Source of the DNA: Bacteroides reticulotermitis JCM 10512
GTDB taxonomy: Bacteria; Bacteroidota; Bacteroidia; Bacteroidales; Bacteroidaceae
Direction of reading: 5' to 3'
NCBI RefSeq assembly: GCF_000517545.1
Contig: NZ_BAIV01000028.1
Coordinates: 21,846 to 85,845 of the forward strand
Length of the DNA stretch: 64,000 nt
In this document: positions 16,868 through 23,559 of the stretch, one piece after another
Layout of the letters: every line of letters starts with the position of its first letter
Position numbering within the stretch: position 1 is the first letter of the stretch
Notes under the pieces: generated by a model
Database searches by the model: none
What the model was told of the DNA's origin: nothing
What the model saw: only the letters and a program-made list of their open reading frames with translations
Program-made: the position numbers and the translations under genes

Positions 16868-17638
16868 TTATTTAGATTCTTTATCGACTGTATCAATGGA
16901 TACATGCAGGTGCAGTTCATTAGAACAATGACTGCCCTTCTTAAATTTTAGTTTGTCTTCATCACGGAGATCGCTAATAATGGAATGCAAATCAATGTAA
17001 GGTTTAGCACGTCTATAAATAAGGAAGCAGACCACAGCACACATAGCAAAAAAGAATATAGCGAACTTCAAAACCAATAAAAAAGCTTGAAACCTAGCAG
17101 ATTCTTGAAGCGCTTTAGCAGACATAGGTTCACTACCGTTAAGAAGAAAGTCAAAAAGTACTATGATAAGAGTACATATATTTAATAGTATAAGTAGTGT
17201 CTCGAAAGAAATTTCAGGCACTTTTTTTTTATCTCCTATCCTATTTAATATAATATCGTAAAAATCAAGATTGCTATGATGAGGAGAGATGCTGCCCTCC
17301 AGAAGTAAACGTAAATACATCACTTCCCGCTTATAATTATAAAGACTCTTTTTCTCACCAAGCTTATTCCTAAAGAAGTTAGGCCTGGTACCTTCTTCTT
17401 GATAAAGAAGACGATATAATATAAAACCAAATATGATCACAGCAGCTAAACACAGTATGATCACCCATTTTGGCGGGGCCGTAAATATAGATAAAAGAGC
17501 CAAACCGCATATAGCAATCAGTATTACGATCAAAATGATTAGCCTATGCTTGTTTTCTACTTTACCTTGATGTGCTTCAGCGATACTTTTGTTGGTAGCA
17601 AGTTTTAGGGAACTTACCATTTTTTCTATGTCGATCAT
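16868..17638 (-). CDS. Unknown four-helix membrane protein
   Basis: A 256-residue protein that I do not recognise. Membrane segments lie at about residues 31-50 and 57-75 (a close pair), 142-162 and 183-206. The intervening part of about 65 residues and both tails are charged and probably cytoplasmic. The layout (paired helices, soluble loop, paired helices, soluble tail) resembles pore or sensor subunits such as SLATT-type proteins, but no motif proves it. Base composition is clearly more AT-rich than the flanking EPS genes, suggesting separate acquisition. It lies in the minus-strand module between the winged-helix and HU-like genes. Confidence 0.6.
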   Translation of the reverse strand: MIDIEKMVSSLKLATNKSIAEAHQGKVENKHRLIILIVILIAICGLALLSIFTAPPKWVIILCLAAVIIFGFILYRLLYQEEGTRPNFFRNKLGEKKSLYNYKREVMYLRLLLEGSISPHHSNLDFYDIILNRIGDKKKVPEISFETLLILLNICTLIIVLFDFLLNGSEPMSAKALQESARFQAFLLVLKFAIFFFAMCAVVCFLIYRRAKPYIDLHSIISDLRDEDKLKFKKGSHCSNELHLHVSIDTVDKESK

Positions 17639-17767
17639 CTTATTTATACATTTACGTCATTACTTATCAGCAAATATAGTAATAATAAATCAAGAAAAGA
17701 AAGAAGCGTGAAGCAATGCAATAAAAGGATAGATTCAAACAGCACAAAAAAGAACAAACATGACACA

Positions 17768-17801
17768 TAAGAAACAAATTTCTTAAAATATTTGTTTCTT
17801 A
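17768..17801. repeat. Perfect 12-bp inverted repeat between winged-helix and membrane-protein genes
   Basis: TAAGAAACAAAT and ATTTGTTTCTTA flank a 10-base loop, 130 bases upstream of the membrane-protein start and 100 bases after the winged-helix stop. No T run follows on the minus strand. It could be an operator or a weak terminator. The rest of the gap 17639-17900 is AT-rich and shows no gene I trust. Confidence 0.6.
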
Positions 17802-17900
17802 TTTTCAGCAACCTCATCAACCTGCAAAAGGGAATAAGCATGCAGAGTTGACAAGGTTGCAACAATAAATAAAAGTGCATCGCACTCACCCAGAAAAACG

Positions 17901-18107
17901 TTATATCTTTGCACTCAGAAAAGCCATATTGTCTTTTCTTCGAAGTGTTATTTTACCTTCCCGTGCTAACCACCCTATAGCTAAAGCCGCATCTTCGAAA
18001 GTAAAACTAGTGGCGCAACATAGCATATACATCGAAAGCTCACCTTTCTCATTCAATATGCGCCAAACTTTGCCTGCGTTCGAACCAATTCTTGTATTAT
18101 TCATCAT
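17901..18107 (-). CDS. Small winged-helix protein (DUF2582 family)
   Basis: A protein of 68 residues from the chosen start, 76 if the upstream ATG at 18131 is used. The core NTRIGSNAGKVWRILNEKGE and AALAIGWLAREGKI is the winged helix-turn-helix domain DUF2582, common as a stand-alone protein in Bacteroidetes. Its partner is not known. The start at 18107 or 18104 gives MNNTRIGSNAG, the usual family beginning. A good promoter at 18194-18223 serves it. It is divergent from the DUF4248-like gene, so it may bind the shared 250-base region, but nothing in the sequence proves that. Confidence 0.82.
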   Translation of the reverse strand: MMNNTRIGSNAGKVWRILNEKGELSMYMLCCATSFTFEDAALAIGWLAREGKITLRRKDNMAFLSAKI

Positions 18108-18193
18108 ATCTTTTTTTGTTAAGTTAAACAATAAGTTGACTTCTAATTTATCTACAAGAATCCTTGAATAAAGTACGACCTTTTATCTACCTG

Positions 18194-18223
18194 CAAAGTT
18201 AATGGATAAAATGAAACCTGCAA
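18194..18223 (-). promoter_or_regulatory. Promoter of the winged-helix gene
   Basis: TAACTTTG (minus strand, 18194-18201) matches TAnnTTTG, and TTG at 18221-18223 is exactly 19 bases upstream: one of the best promoter matches in the window. Confidence 0.7.
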
Positions 18224-18294
18224 GAAATTATCGACAAATTTTCATACCAATCGAAAGTTTTTTTTCATTCACCTTATTTTTTTTCAATATTGGC

Positions 18295-18325
18295 TTGCTC
18301 AATTCGGCGAAAATAAGTACCTTTA
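18295..18325 (+). promoter_or_regulatory. Candidate promoter of the DUF4248-like gene
   Basis: TTG at 18295-18297, a 20-base gap, then TACCTTTA at 18318-18325, one mismatch from TAnnTTTG. It lies 31 bases before the ATG at 18357 and is divergent from the winged-helix promoter. Confidence 0.5.
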
Positions 18326-18356
18326 TGAGCAGTAAAGCGCACACAAACAGGTTATT

Positions 18357-18617
18357 ATGTACAATTCAAAGACAAACAAAAGCGGCTGGTCGGAGGAGGA
18401 AAAAGCGTTCCAATATCGAAGCTACGGCAAAGGCGAACTTGCCGCACTCTATCTACCCGACATTTTGCAACAGAGTGCCGTTGAACAATTCAATAAGTGG
18501 ATCGATGCTGCTCCCGGACTTCGGCAGCGGCTTTTATCTACGGGAATGACCAGCCGAAGCCGTCGATACACGCCTGCACAGGTGAAACTGATTGTTGAAG
18601 CGCTGGAAGAGCCTTAG
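18357..18617 (+). CDS. DUF4248-like small protein
   Basis: An 86-residue protein. FQYRSYGKGELAALYLPDI, the WI near the middle and RRYTPAQVKLIVEALEEP at the end match the DUF4248 pattern (YGKsELA.lYfPd ... R.fTP.QV..I...LGeP). The family is of unknown function, basic and helical, and could bind DNA. It is found in Bacteroidetes, often near HU-like and amidase genes. It is the only plus-strand gene of the accessory module. Its TAG stop lies inside the stem of a hairpin. Confidence 0.8.
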   Translation: MYNSKTNKSGWSEEEKAFQYRSYGKGELAALYLPDILQQSAVEQFNKWIDAAPGLRQRLLSTGMTSRSRRYTPAQVKLIVEALEEP

Positions 18618-18643
18618 CGAGGTCCCTCCCTTTGCCTCGCTAA
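18614..18643. repeat. Hairpin at the end of the DUF4248-like gene
   Basis: TTAGCGAGG and CCTCGCTAA form a nine-base stem around a 12-base pyrimidine-rich loop; the stop codon is within the left arm. No T run follows, so it may protect the 3' end or be a Rho-independent terminator of poor quality. Confidence 0.5.
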
Positions 18644-18753
18644 ATCGACCGGTCACTCATCCGGCCAACTGCTCTTCCAGACGCTTTTTGCCCCTCCTGG
18701 CGATCAACCCGACTCTTTCTAGGTTGCAAACCCTCTGCCAAGCAATAAATTAA

Positions 18754-19109
18754 GCCGACTCCGAATGGTAAGTAGACGTCTCAGGCTAAAAGTCGCCCCG
18801 ACTCCCTTCACGCATAGATCCCTTTCCCGAACGAGAAACAAAGCTGCCTCCGATTAGTAAGTAGACGCATCAGACTGTAAACTGCACTGTCTAACTTCAC
18901 GCATAAATCTCTTTCCCGAACGAGAAACAAAGCTAACTCCGAATGGTAAGTAGGCGTATCAGGCTTCAAGTTGCACTGACTCACTCCACCCATAAATCCC
19001 TTTCCCGAACGAAAAACAAAGCTGACTCCGATTAATGAGTAGGCGTATCAGGCTGTAAATTGCCCTGACTCCTTTTATATATAGCTCCCTTTTCGAACGG
19101 TAAACGAAA
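18754..19109. repeat. Four tandem 89-bp units upstream of the primase-helicase 3' end
   Basis: Units begin at 18754, 18843, 18932 and 19021, each exactly 89 bases, starting GC(C/T)(G/A)(A/C)CTCCGA and ending near GAAACAAA. Units 1-3 are very alike; unit 4 is the most diverged. Each holds the near-palindrome TTTCCCGAACGAGAAA (18823, 18912, 19001 and a decayed copy at 19090). As 89 is not a multiple of three and stops occur in all frames, the array is non-coding. It fills most of the 530-base gap 18618-19147. Iterons of a replication origin or an operator array are the leading guesses. Confidence 0.92.
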
Positions 19110-19147
19110 CCGCATCGAAGCCATACGCAAGCGTGCCATGCACAGCC

Positions 19148-20980
19148 CTACCCCTGTGTTTCATCATCCGCAACATCCACCATCTGCCCGAACAGATCCT
19201 TTTCGGGCAACCAGCAAGTGTTATCAAACTGCGTATTTCGTACCCGTTGAGCAGGTGGTACACCCGTTTCGTGCGACTCTTCACAAGGCAAATAACGCCC
19301 GTTGACAAGGTCGTAAACAAAGGTCGCCTCTCCTCCCTGCCCCAAATGCTTAAACTTCACTTTATCCACGTACACACGAGTCACGCCCACTTCCCGGTCG
19401 CGCTCCACCACCAAACCGTAGTCGGCTTTATTGAAAAAGTCCGCCGAACCACTGATGTCGTACATTTCCGGACGAGGTGTGGAATTGGTTATCGGATTGC
19501 GATTCATCTTGCGGGGATGGGCAACAAGCACCACCAGACAGTTGCACTGATTGGCAAATTCCGTGATTTTATTCAATAGATTCGACAGATACTGCGTTTC
19601 CGTTTGCCCGGGTTCGGGCGTGTGATCGAAGCGGTTGAGCGGGTCAAAAACGAAGATGCGACAACCTCTACGGGCAACCAGTTCGCGAGCTTTGGACAAC
19701 ACACGGTCGGGTGTGGCACTGCCCTTGAGGGTGATGTGACACACGTTTTCAGCCAAGAACTCTTCGGAACGTGCCAGCAGTCCGTCGGTCATTCCAAATC
19801 CGTTTTGGAATCGGCAACCGGTGAGTTTCTCGATCAGTTTGCGGAGATGGTAGACCACAGGGATGTTCTCAGGGCTAAAAAAAGCGATTTTCCACTGATG
19901 ACGCAGACAGAGCCGCAAGACCAGTTCGTCGATCCATTCCGATTTGCCCGATCCGGGTATGCCCGTGACGATAATCATGCGGCGACGCTCGTAGGTGCAG
20001 ATGTCGTCCATCGCTTTCCAACCCGTGTCCGCTCCCGGACCGAAACCGTTGTCGTACAACGCACGCAATTCGCTATGCAGGTCGAGAGCCGTAAAAACAC
20101 CTTCGAGCGGAACCTCCTCCGCCTGTTGGATCGCAATGCGAAGACTCTCTAATCCGTATTTAAGCAAGTGTTCGTTGGCATCTTTACAGCCCGGCCCGTA
20201 GCTGACGATGCGACAGCGTTCCGCCCCAAGTCGGTTGACAAGTTCTTCACGCAGTTTGAGTCCGGCAGCATCGGAATCGACAGCAATCAAGATCTCTTTT
20301 TTATCCTCGAAATGAGTCTCCATGAAACGATCCATCCATGCAAGGTTGGCATTGGCACCGGCAGGTACGGAAATGACGCTCTTGAATCCGGCGGCAAGGC
20401 TAGAGGCGGCATCTAATTCACCCTCGTGAATGATACAGGAAGGTTGTCCGAGGATGGAATCGATATTGTACGGAATCAGTTCGGCTCCCTGCACCATTTT
20501 AAAGTGCTTTGCACCGCTGCGAAACTTGGTGTTGACAAGCTGCTCGCCCTCAAAATAGTTGAAACAGACGCAACGTTCCTTTTGGCCGGATTGGGGCATA
20601 AGTTCCTCTTGTTCGGTGATACGCAGGTCGGCAATGACCGATTGCGGGATGCAACGAGTTTCGACAAGCCACCGTTCGGTAGCCTCGGAAAGTACAGTTC
20701 GGGAGGCATCGAACACAGGCCGGCGGAAATGCTGGGGAGCGAGGGCGGACTGACGTTTGCGCTCAGCCTTCCGTTCGGCTTTGCGTCGTTCCTCTTCCTC
20801 GTCGGGAACATAGAAATCGGCTCCACAATGGTAACAGTGGCAGTGTCCTGTGTCGATATTGACACGCAGTGAATGATCGCGTTTGTTTCGTCGGGTGGGG
20901 CGGCATTTTTCACAAACGGTTTTGATGACGCCGCTCGTACGGTGATGGACGTCGACTTGATAACTGGCAAAATTTCTCAT
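19148..20980 (-). CDS. T7 gp4/Twinkle-like primase-helicase
   Basis: A 610-residue protein. Residues 20-55 form a zinc ribbon (Cys23-x2-Cys26 ... Cys49-x2-Cys52). A TOPRIM domain follows with the acidic EGE at 186-188 and DSD at 235-237, then a RecA-type hexameric helicase domain with Walker A GIPGSGKS (340-347), Walker B IFVFDPLNR (Asp446) and VVLVAHPRK. This is the order of phage T7 gp4 and mitochondrial Twinkle. All catalytic residues seem intact, so an active DNA-unwinding and perhaps priming enzyme is likely. The host replicative DnaB/DnaG would not need it, which points to a phage- or plasmid-like replicon origin. The frame is unbroken. Confidence 0.9.
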   Translation of the reverse strand: MRNFASYQVDVHHRTSGVIKTVCEKCRPTRRNKRDHSLRVNIDTGHCHCYHCGADFYVPDEEEERRKAERKAERKRQSALAPQHFRRPVFDASRTVLSEATERWLVETRCIPQSVIADLRITEQEELMPQSGQKERCVCFNYFEGEQLVNTKFRSGAKHFKMVQGAELIPYNIDSILGQPSCIIHEGELDAASSLAAGFKSVISVPAGANANLAWMDRFMETHFEDKKEILIAVDSDAAGLKLREELVNRLGAERCRIVSYGPGCKDANEHLLKYGLESLRIAIQQAEEVPLEGVFTALDLHSELRALYDNGFGPGADTGWKAMDDICTYERRRMIIVTGIPGSGKSEWIDELVLRLCLRHQWKIAFFSPENIPVVYHLRKLIEKLTGCRFQNGFGMTDGLLARSEEFLAENVCHITLKGSATPDRVLSKARELVARRGCRIFVFDPLNRFDHTPEPGQTETQYLSNLLNKITEFANQCNCLVVLVAHPRKMNRNPITNSTPRPEMYDISGSADFFNKADYGLVVERDREVGVTRVYVDKVKFKHLGQGGEATFVYDLVNGRYLPCEESHETGVPPAQRVRNTQFDNTCWLPEKDLFGQMVDVADDETQG

Positions 20981-21007
20981 TTCGTTCTAATTTAGGGATA
21001 TAATTAG

Positions 21008-21030
21008 TCAATTGGTTCGCCGCCAATTGA
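21008..21030. repeat. Inverted repeat upstream of the primase-helicase gene
   Basis: TCAATTGG and CCAATTGA flank a 7-base spacer, 28 bases before the primase-helicase start: a plausible operator. A shorter one (GACTCCG/CGGAGTC) lies at 21139-21154. Confidence 0.5.
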
Positions 21031-21535
21031 TTGGTTTTAAGTTAATTAATTCATATTTCCGTTAGGTAGTCTGGATTCGCTTATTTCTTGAGCCGTTGAC
21101 TCTTAGAATGATTTTACCTTACAACATCAGCATTTCCGGACTCCGTGCGGAGTCAAAAGATTCAGGATATATTCATGAATTGTCGCCAAAAGCGTGAGCG
21201 GTTGCACGGTTCACTCCAAGCGGTACTTGACTAGCCGAACCGATTCAAGTTGCCGTTTGGAATCATAGCTAGTTCGTTGGTTTTTAAGTCAATAAATTCG
21301 CTGTACTGTTAGGCTATCAGCGTCCGTTCTCTGACTATTTTACCGCCTATTTGCTTGATTCGGAGCCGGCAGATGCAAGGACGCACCGATAGCTGCCGAA
21401 AGCTCTAGCGACTGCAAAGCTCATTCCAAGCGATATTGGGCTAACCGGATCGTTTCAGTTCTCCGTTTGATTTCATGCTTATTCGTTGGTTTTAAGTTAA
21501 TAATTTCATTGCGCCCTTAGACTGTCAGAATTAGC
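21031..21535. repeat. Diverged long direct repeats (210-bp spacing) in a 966-base gene-free gap
   Basis: A block with TCA(C/T)TCCAAGCG..., CCGTTTG..., GTTGGTTTTTAAGT and a following TTAG(G/A)CT(A/G)TCAG occurs at 21211-21320 and 21421-21530, exactly 210 bases apart; its last third is also at 21031-21075 (TTGGTTTTAAGTTAATTAA, GTTAGGTAGTC). The copies are diverged but keep spacing. No frame across 20981-21946 has coding character; with the palindromes and the 21/22-bp array the whole gap is structured non-coding DNA. Confidence 0.7.
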
Positions 21536-21698
21536 TAATCTGCTGTTTAGTGAGCCATCAAGGGTTGTGCAGCTGCTGGTTGCCTTAGACTGTCGGGGAG
21601 GAATAATCCCCCTTCATTCTTGGGTTTTCAGGAGTTGGATGGCCTTAGCGGTCAAATCATACCCCAGCAATCGCTCTGCAAAAAACGTTCTTCAGAAT

Positions 21699-21751
21699 GC
21701 CCTGGGCAAATTTCCAAATGCCCAGGGCTTACGGACTGCTTGCCCAGGGCA
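21699..21751. repeat. GCCCAGGGCA palindrome family
   Basis: GCCCTGGGCA (21699-21708) and TGCCCAGGGC (21719-21728) form a perfect 10-base hairpin; a third TGCCCAGGGCA is at 21741-21751. On the minus strand a run of six T lies 14 bases beyond, so it may end the DUF4373 transcript. Confidence 0.6.
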
Positions 21752-21797
21752 ATGAGCGTCGGAGAGCCGGGCAAATTCCCGAAAGACGTGGGCAATA

Positions 21798-21950
21798 AAC
21801 ATCCAAGAGCGAAGCAACGAGCATCCCAAACCCAAACAGCGAACATCCCAAAGCCAAGCAGCGAACATCCAAAAAGCCAAAACAGCGAACATCCAAAGCC
21901 AAGCAGCGAACATCCAAAGCCAAGCAGCGAGCATCCAAGAGCAGACTCAG
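21798..21950. repeat. Tandem 21/22-bp array just after the DUF4373 gene
   Basis: Seven occurrences of A(A/G)CATCC start at 21798, 21820, 21842, 21864, 21888, 21909 and 21930, giving unit lengths 22, 22, 22, 24, 21 and 21. The best kept form is AACATCCAAAGCCAAGCAGCG reduced here to its parts AACATCC, AAAGCCAAG and CAGCG. Changing lengths argue against coding. The last unit overlaps the stop region of the DUF4373 gene by a few bases. Confidence 0.88.
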
Positions 21951-22810
21951 TGATGCCATTGCTTGAGCAAGTTGTCCCATACCGAGGAAGGGTCAGGACG
22001 TGGCGGGGCGTCATTGGGGATGAGATGTCCCAAGTACGATCGCTGCCCATCGACAACCGTCTCAAAGCGATGAAAGTCAAAGCGTTCCTCCTCCAGTTTC
22101 TCCCTTTGCAAAGCCTCCCGAACCTTCCGATTCGTCACCGTTCCCGCAGCAATGAAATTCGTGAAATACGACTTCACATCCCCCAGTGTAAGCAGGTTTT
22201 CCTGTTTTCCCTGAAGCTGAATATGCGTCTTGAACAGCCCCACAATGCGTTTCCGGCAACGGAGGTAAAGTCCACCCAATCCCGAATGAACCCCGGCCTG
22301 ATTCATGTAATCCTCGCAAAGCGCCATTTCGTTCACCAACGCCTCCCAACCCATAATGGGCTTCAGTGGAATTTGCCCGCCCCCAATATTACTGTCAACG
22401 ACGGTAATATTCTTTTCTGTTCTGTTCTTTTCTGTTATACGCGCGGGTACAGCCGAACTTTCGCTCATTTCCAACACTTTAGGTCGTTTTTTAACACTTT
22501 CTAATTTGCTACTCAGCAAATAGGTAGACATCCGCCGCTTCATACCCGGTGAATAGAAATGATCTTTCTCGACCACAAAAAGGCCGAAATCTTGCACGAT
22601 ATGCAGCAAGTAAGACGCCCGTACTCGTGAACGAACCGCCAACGATTGTAAAATGCTCAGCGGACAACACAAATCAGCCCCTTTACGCAACGCTTCCAAC
22701 AACACCCAATAAGCGCCGTACCCACGCAAACCTTCTTTGTCGATTAAGTTCATCATCTTTTCTCCGTTACAAGCCGAAGCATCGTGCTTAAAAAAATTAT
22801 CATTCTTCAT
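21947..22810 (-). CDS. DUF4373 / Lin1244-Lin1753-like N-terminal domain protein
   Basis: A 287-residue protein. The N-terminal 100 residues (NFFKHDASACNGEKMMNLID, LRGYGAYWVLLEALR) match the Lin1244/Lin1753-like domain (DUF4373), found at the start of phage and plasmid replication-type proteins. The region 100-150 is a low-complexity linker; the C-terminal half contains aromatic/charged helices with VKSYFTNFIAAG and the end DNLLKQW, typical of the family. Likely DNA binding or helicase loading, by analogy only. It is the 5' gene of the minus-strand module; the primase-helicase is next but 966 bases away across repeats. Confidence 0.78.
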   Translation of the reverse strand: MKNDNFFKHDASACNGEKMMNLIDKEGLRGYGAYWVLLEALRKGADLCCPLSILQSLAVRSRVRASYLLHIVQDFGLFVVEKDHFYSPGMKRRMSTYLLSSKLESVKKRPKVLEMSESSAVPARITEKNRTEKNITVVDSNIGGGQIPLKPIMGWEALVNEMALCEDYMNQAGVHSGLGGLYLRCRKRIVGLFKTHIQLQGKQENLLTLGDVKSYFTNFIAAGTVTNRKVREALQREKLEEERFDFHRFETVVDGQRSYLGHLIPNDAPPRPDPSSVWDNLLKQWHH

Positions 22811-22902
22811 TTTTTCTTTTTTAAATAATTATTTTTACTTATTTTACGCATCTCAATACGAGTTAACTTCGTGATTGCAAAGATCTTTCATTCATTTGAA
22901 TT

Positions 22903-22928
22903 AGGGTTATTCATTATTGAATAACCCT
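22903..22928. repeat. Perfect 11-bp hairpin in the divergent region before the second EPS block
   Basis: AGGGTTATTCA, a 4-base loop TTAT, and TGAATAACCCT. It lies between the divergent DUF4373 start (22810) and the unknown ORF (22981), next to AACCTTTG (about 22949-22956), a one-mismatch -7 box on the plus strand. An operator for either gene is likely. Confidence 0.7.
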
Positions 22929-22980
22929 ATCTGCGAAATTTTTAAAACCTTTGTATTCAAACTTTTAAAAAGAGAAAAGC

Positions 22981-23508
22981 ATGAAAAAATTAACACGAAT
23001 TAAGAATGACGACGAGATTTTACTTGAAGAAATAAGAAGACGGGTTCATGTAATCTTCGGTCGTTTTGTGAAAAGATTGCGTTTATTATCACCTCTGTCC
23101 CACAAAGGACTTGGGTTACGATCCACCGTTAACTCGAGTAGTGCATGGAGGCTGGAGAATCACAGCAACTTCCTAGTGGTCTTGTTCATACAAGCGGTAT
23201 TCAATCACCTGAAGTCGATTAAATGCATGATCTACCCCTATCGGCTTATCAAAATGATGTATATCAACCTGCTCAACGGGAAATGCATCGTGTTCAAATC
23301 CGTTGATTCCTCTGAACTGGACAAGTACGACGAATCCCAAATCTTCTTCGTGCAAGACACCGACGATATTGAGGAGATCCAAAGGCGCCGTTCCATACAG
23401 AAGAAGGTGCAATTTAACACCCACTATACCCAGAGCTGCGAACGCAAGGCCCAGGAGGCGGAAAAAGCAAAGCAAACTTTGGTCAAAAAGAAGCGTAGTA
23501 ATAAATAG
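22981..23508 (+). CDS. Unknown protein at the head of the second EPS block
   Basis: A 175-residue open frame that I do not recognise. Residues 60-100 are hydrophobic/aromatic and could be a buried helix; from about 118 the protein is very charged, with a Lys/Glu/Arg-rich, probably helical tail (CERKAQEAEKAKQTLVKKKR). No signal peptide. It starts 52 bases before the gap to the first glycosyltransferase and may be a locus-specific regulator, but there is no motif to show it. The N-terminal third is low in family-like character, so the real start could be internal. Confidence 0.45.
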   Translation: MKKLTRIKNDDEILLEEIRRRVHVIFGRFVKRLRLLSPLSHKGLGLRSTVNSSSAWRLENHSNFLVVLFIQAVFNHLKSIKCMIYPYRLIKMMYINLLNGKCIVFKSVDSSELDKYDESQIFFVQDTDDIEEIQRRRSIQKKVQFNTHYTQSCERKAQEAEKAKQTLVKKKRSNK

Positions 23509-23559
23509 AAAGACGAAAATCTTTTATTATCTTTGTGTTTAGAAGAAACAGTATTTGGA

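Noticed and set aside
16666..16875. Lys/Glu/Arg-rich plus-strand frames
   Set aside because: They arise from the purine-rich tract, which seldom forms stop codons on that strand.
17644..17889. 81-codon hydrophobic minus-strand frame upstream of the membrane-protein gene
   Set aside because: AT-rich spacer with Leu/Phe/Cys bias, overlaps the 12-bp inverted repeat, and no start signal; not enough to call a gene.
18808..18993. Minus-strand open frame across the 89-bp units
   Set aside because: It crosses repeat units that are not a multiple of three and has no recognisable features; chance frame.
18754..19109. The 89-bp array as a CRISPR array
   Set aside because: The whole unit is repeated, with no split into constant repeats and unique spacers, and no cas gene is present.
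21692..21934. Frames giving seven-residue peptide repeats (FAAWLWM-like on minus, SEHPKPS-like on plus)
   Set aside because: They are translations of the 21/22-bp array; unit lengths of 22 and 24 break any frame outside two or three copies.
21620..22504. Long plus-strand frame of 294 codons
   Set aside because: Antisense to the DUF4373 gene and the repeat array; composition is Pro/Ser/His low-complexity and no family is recognised.
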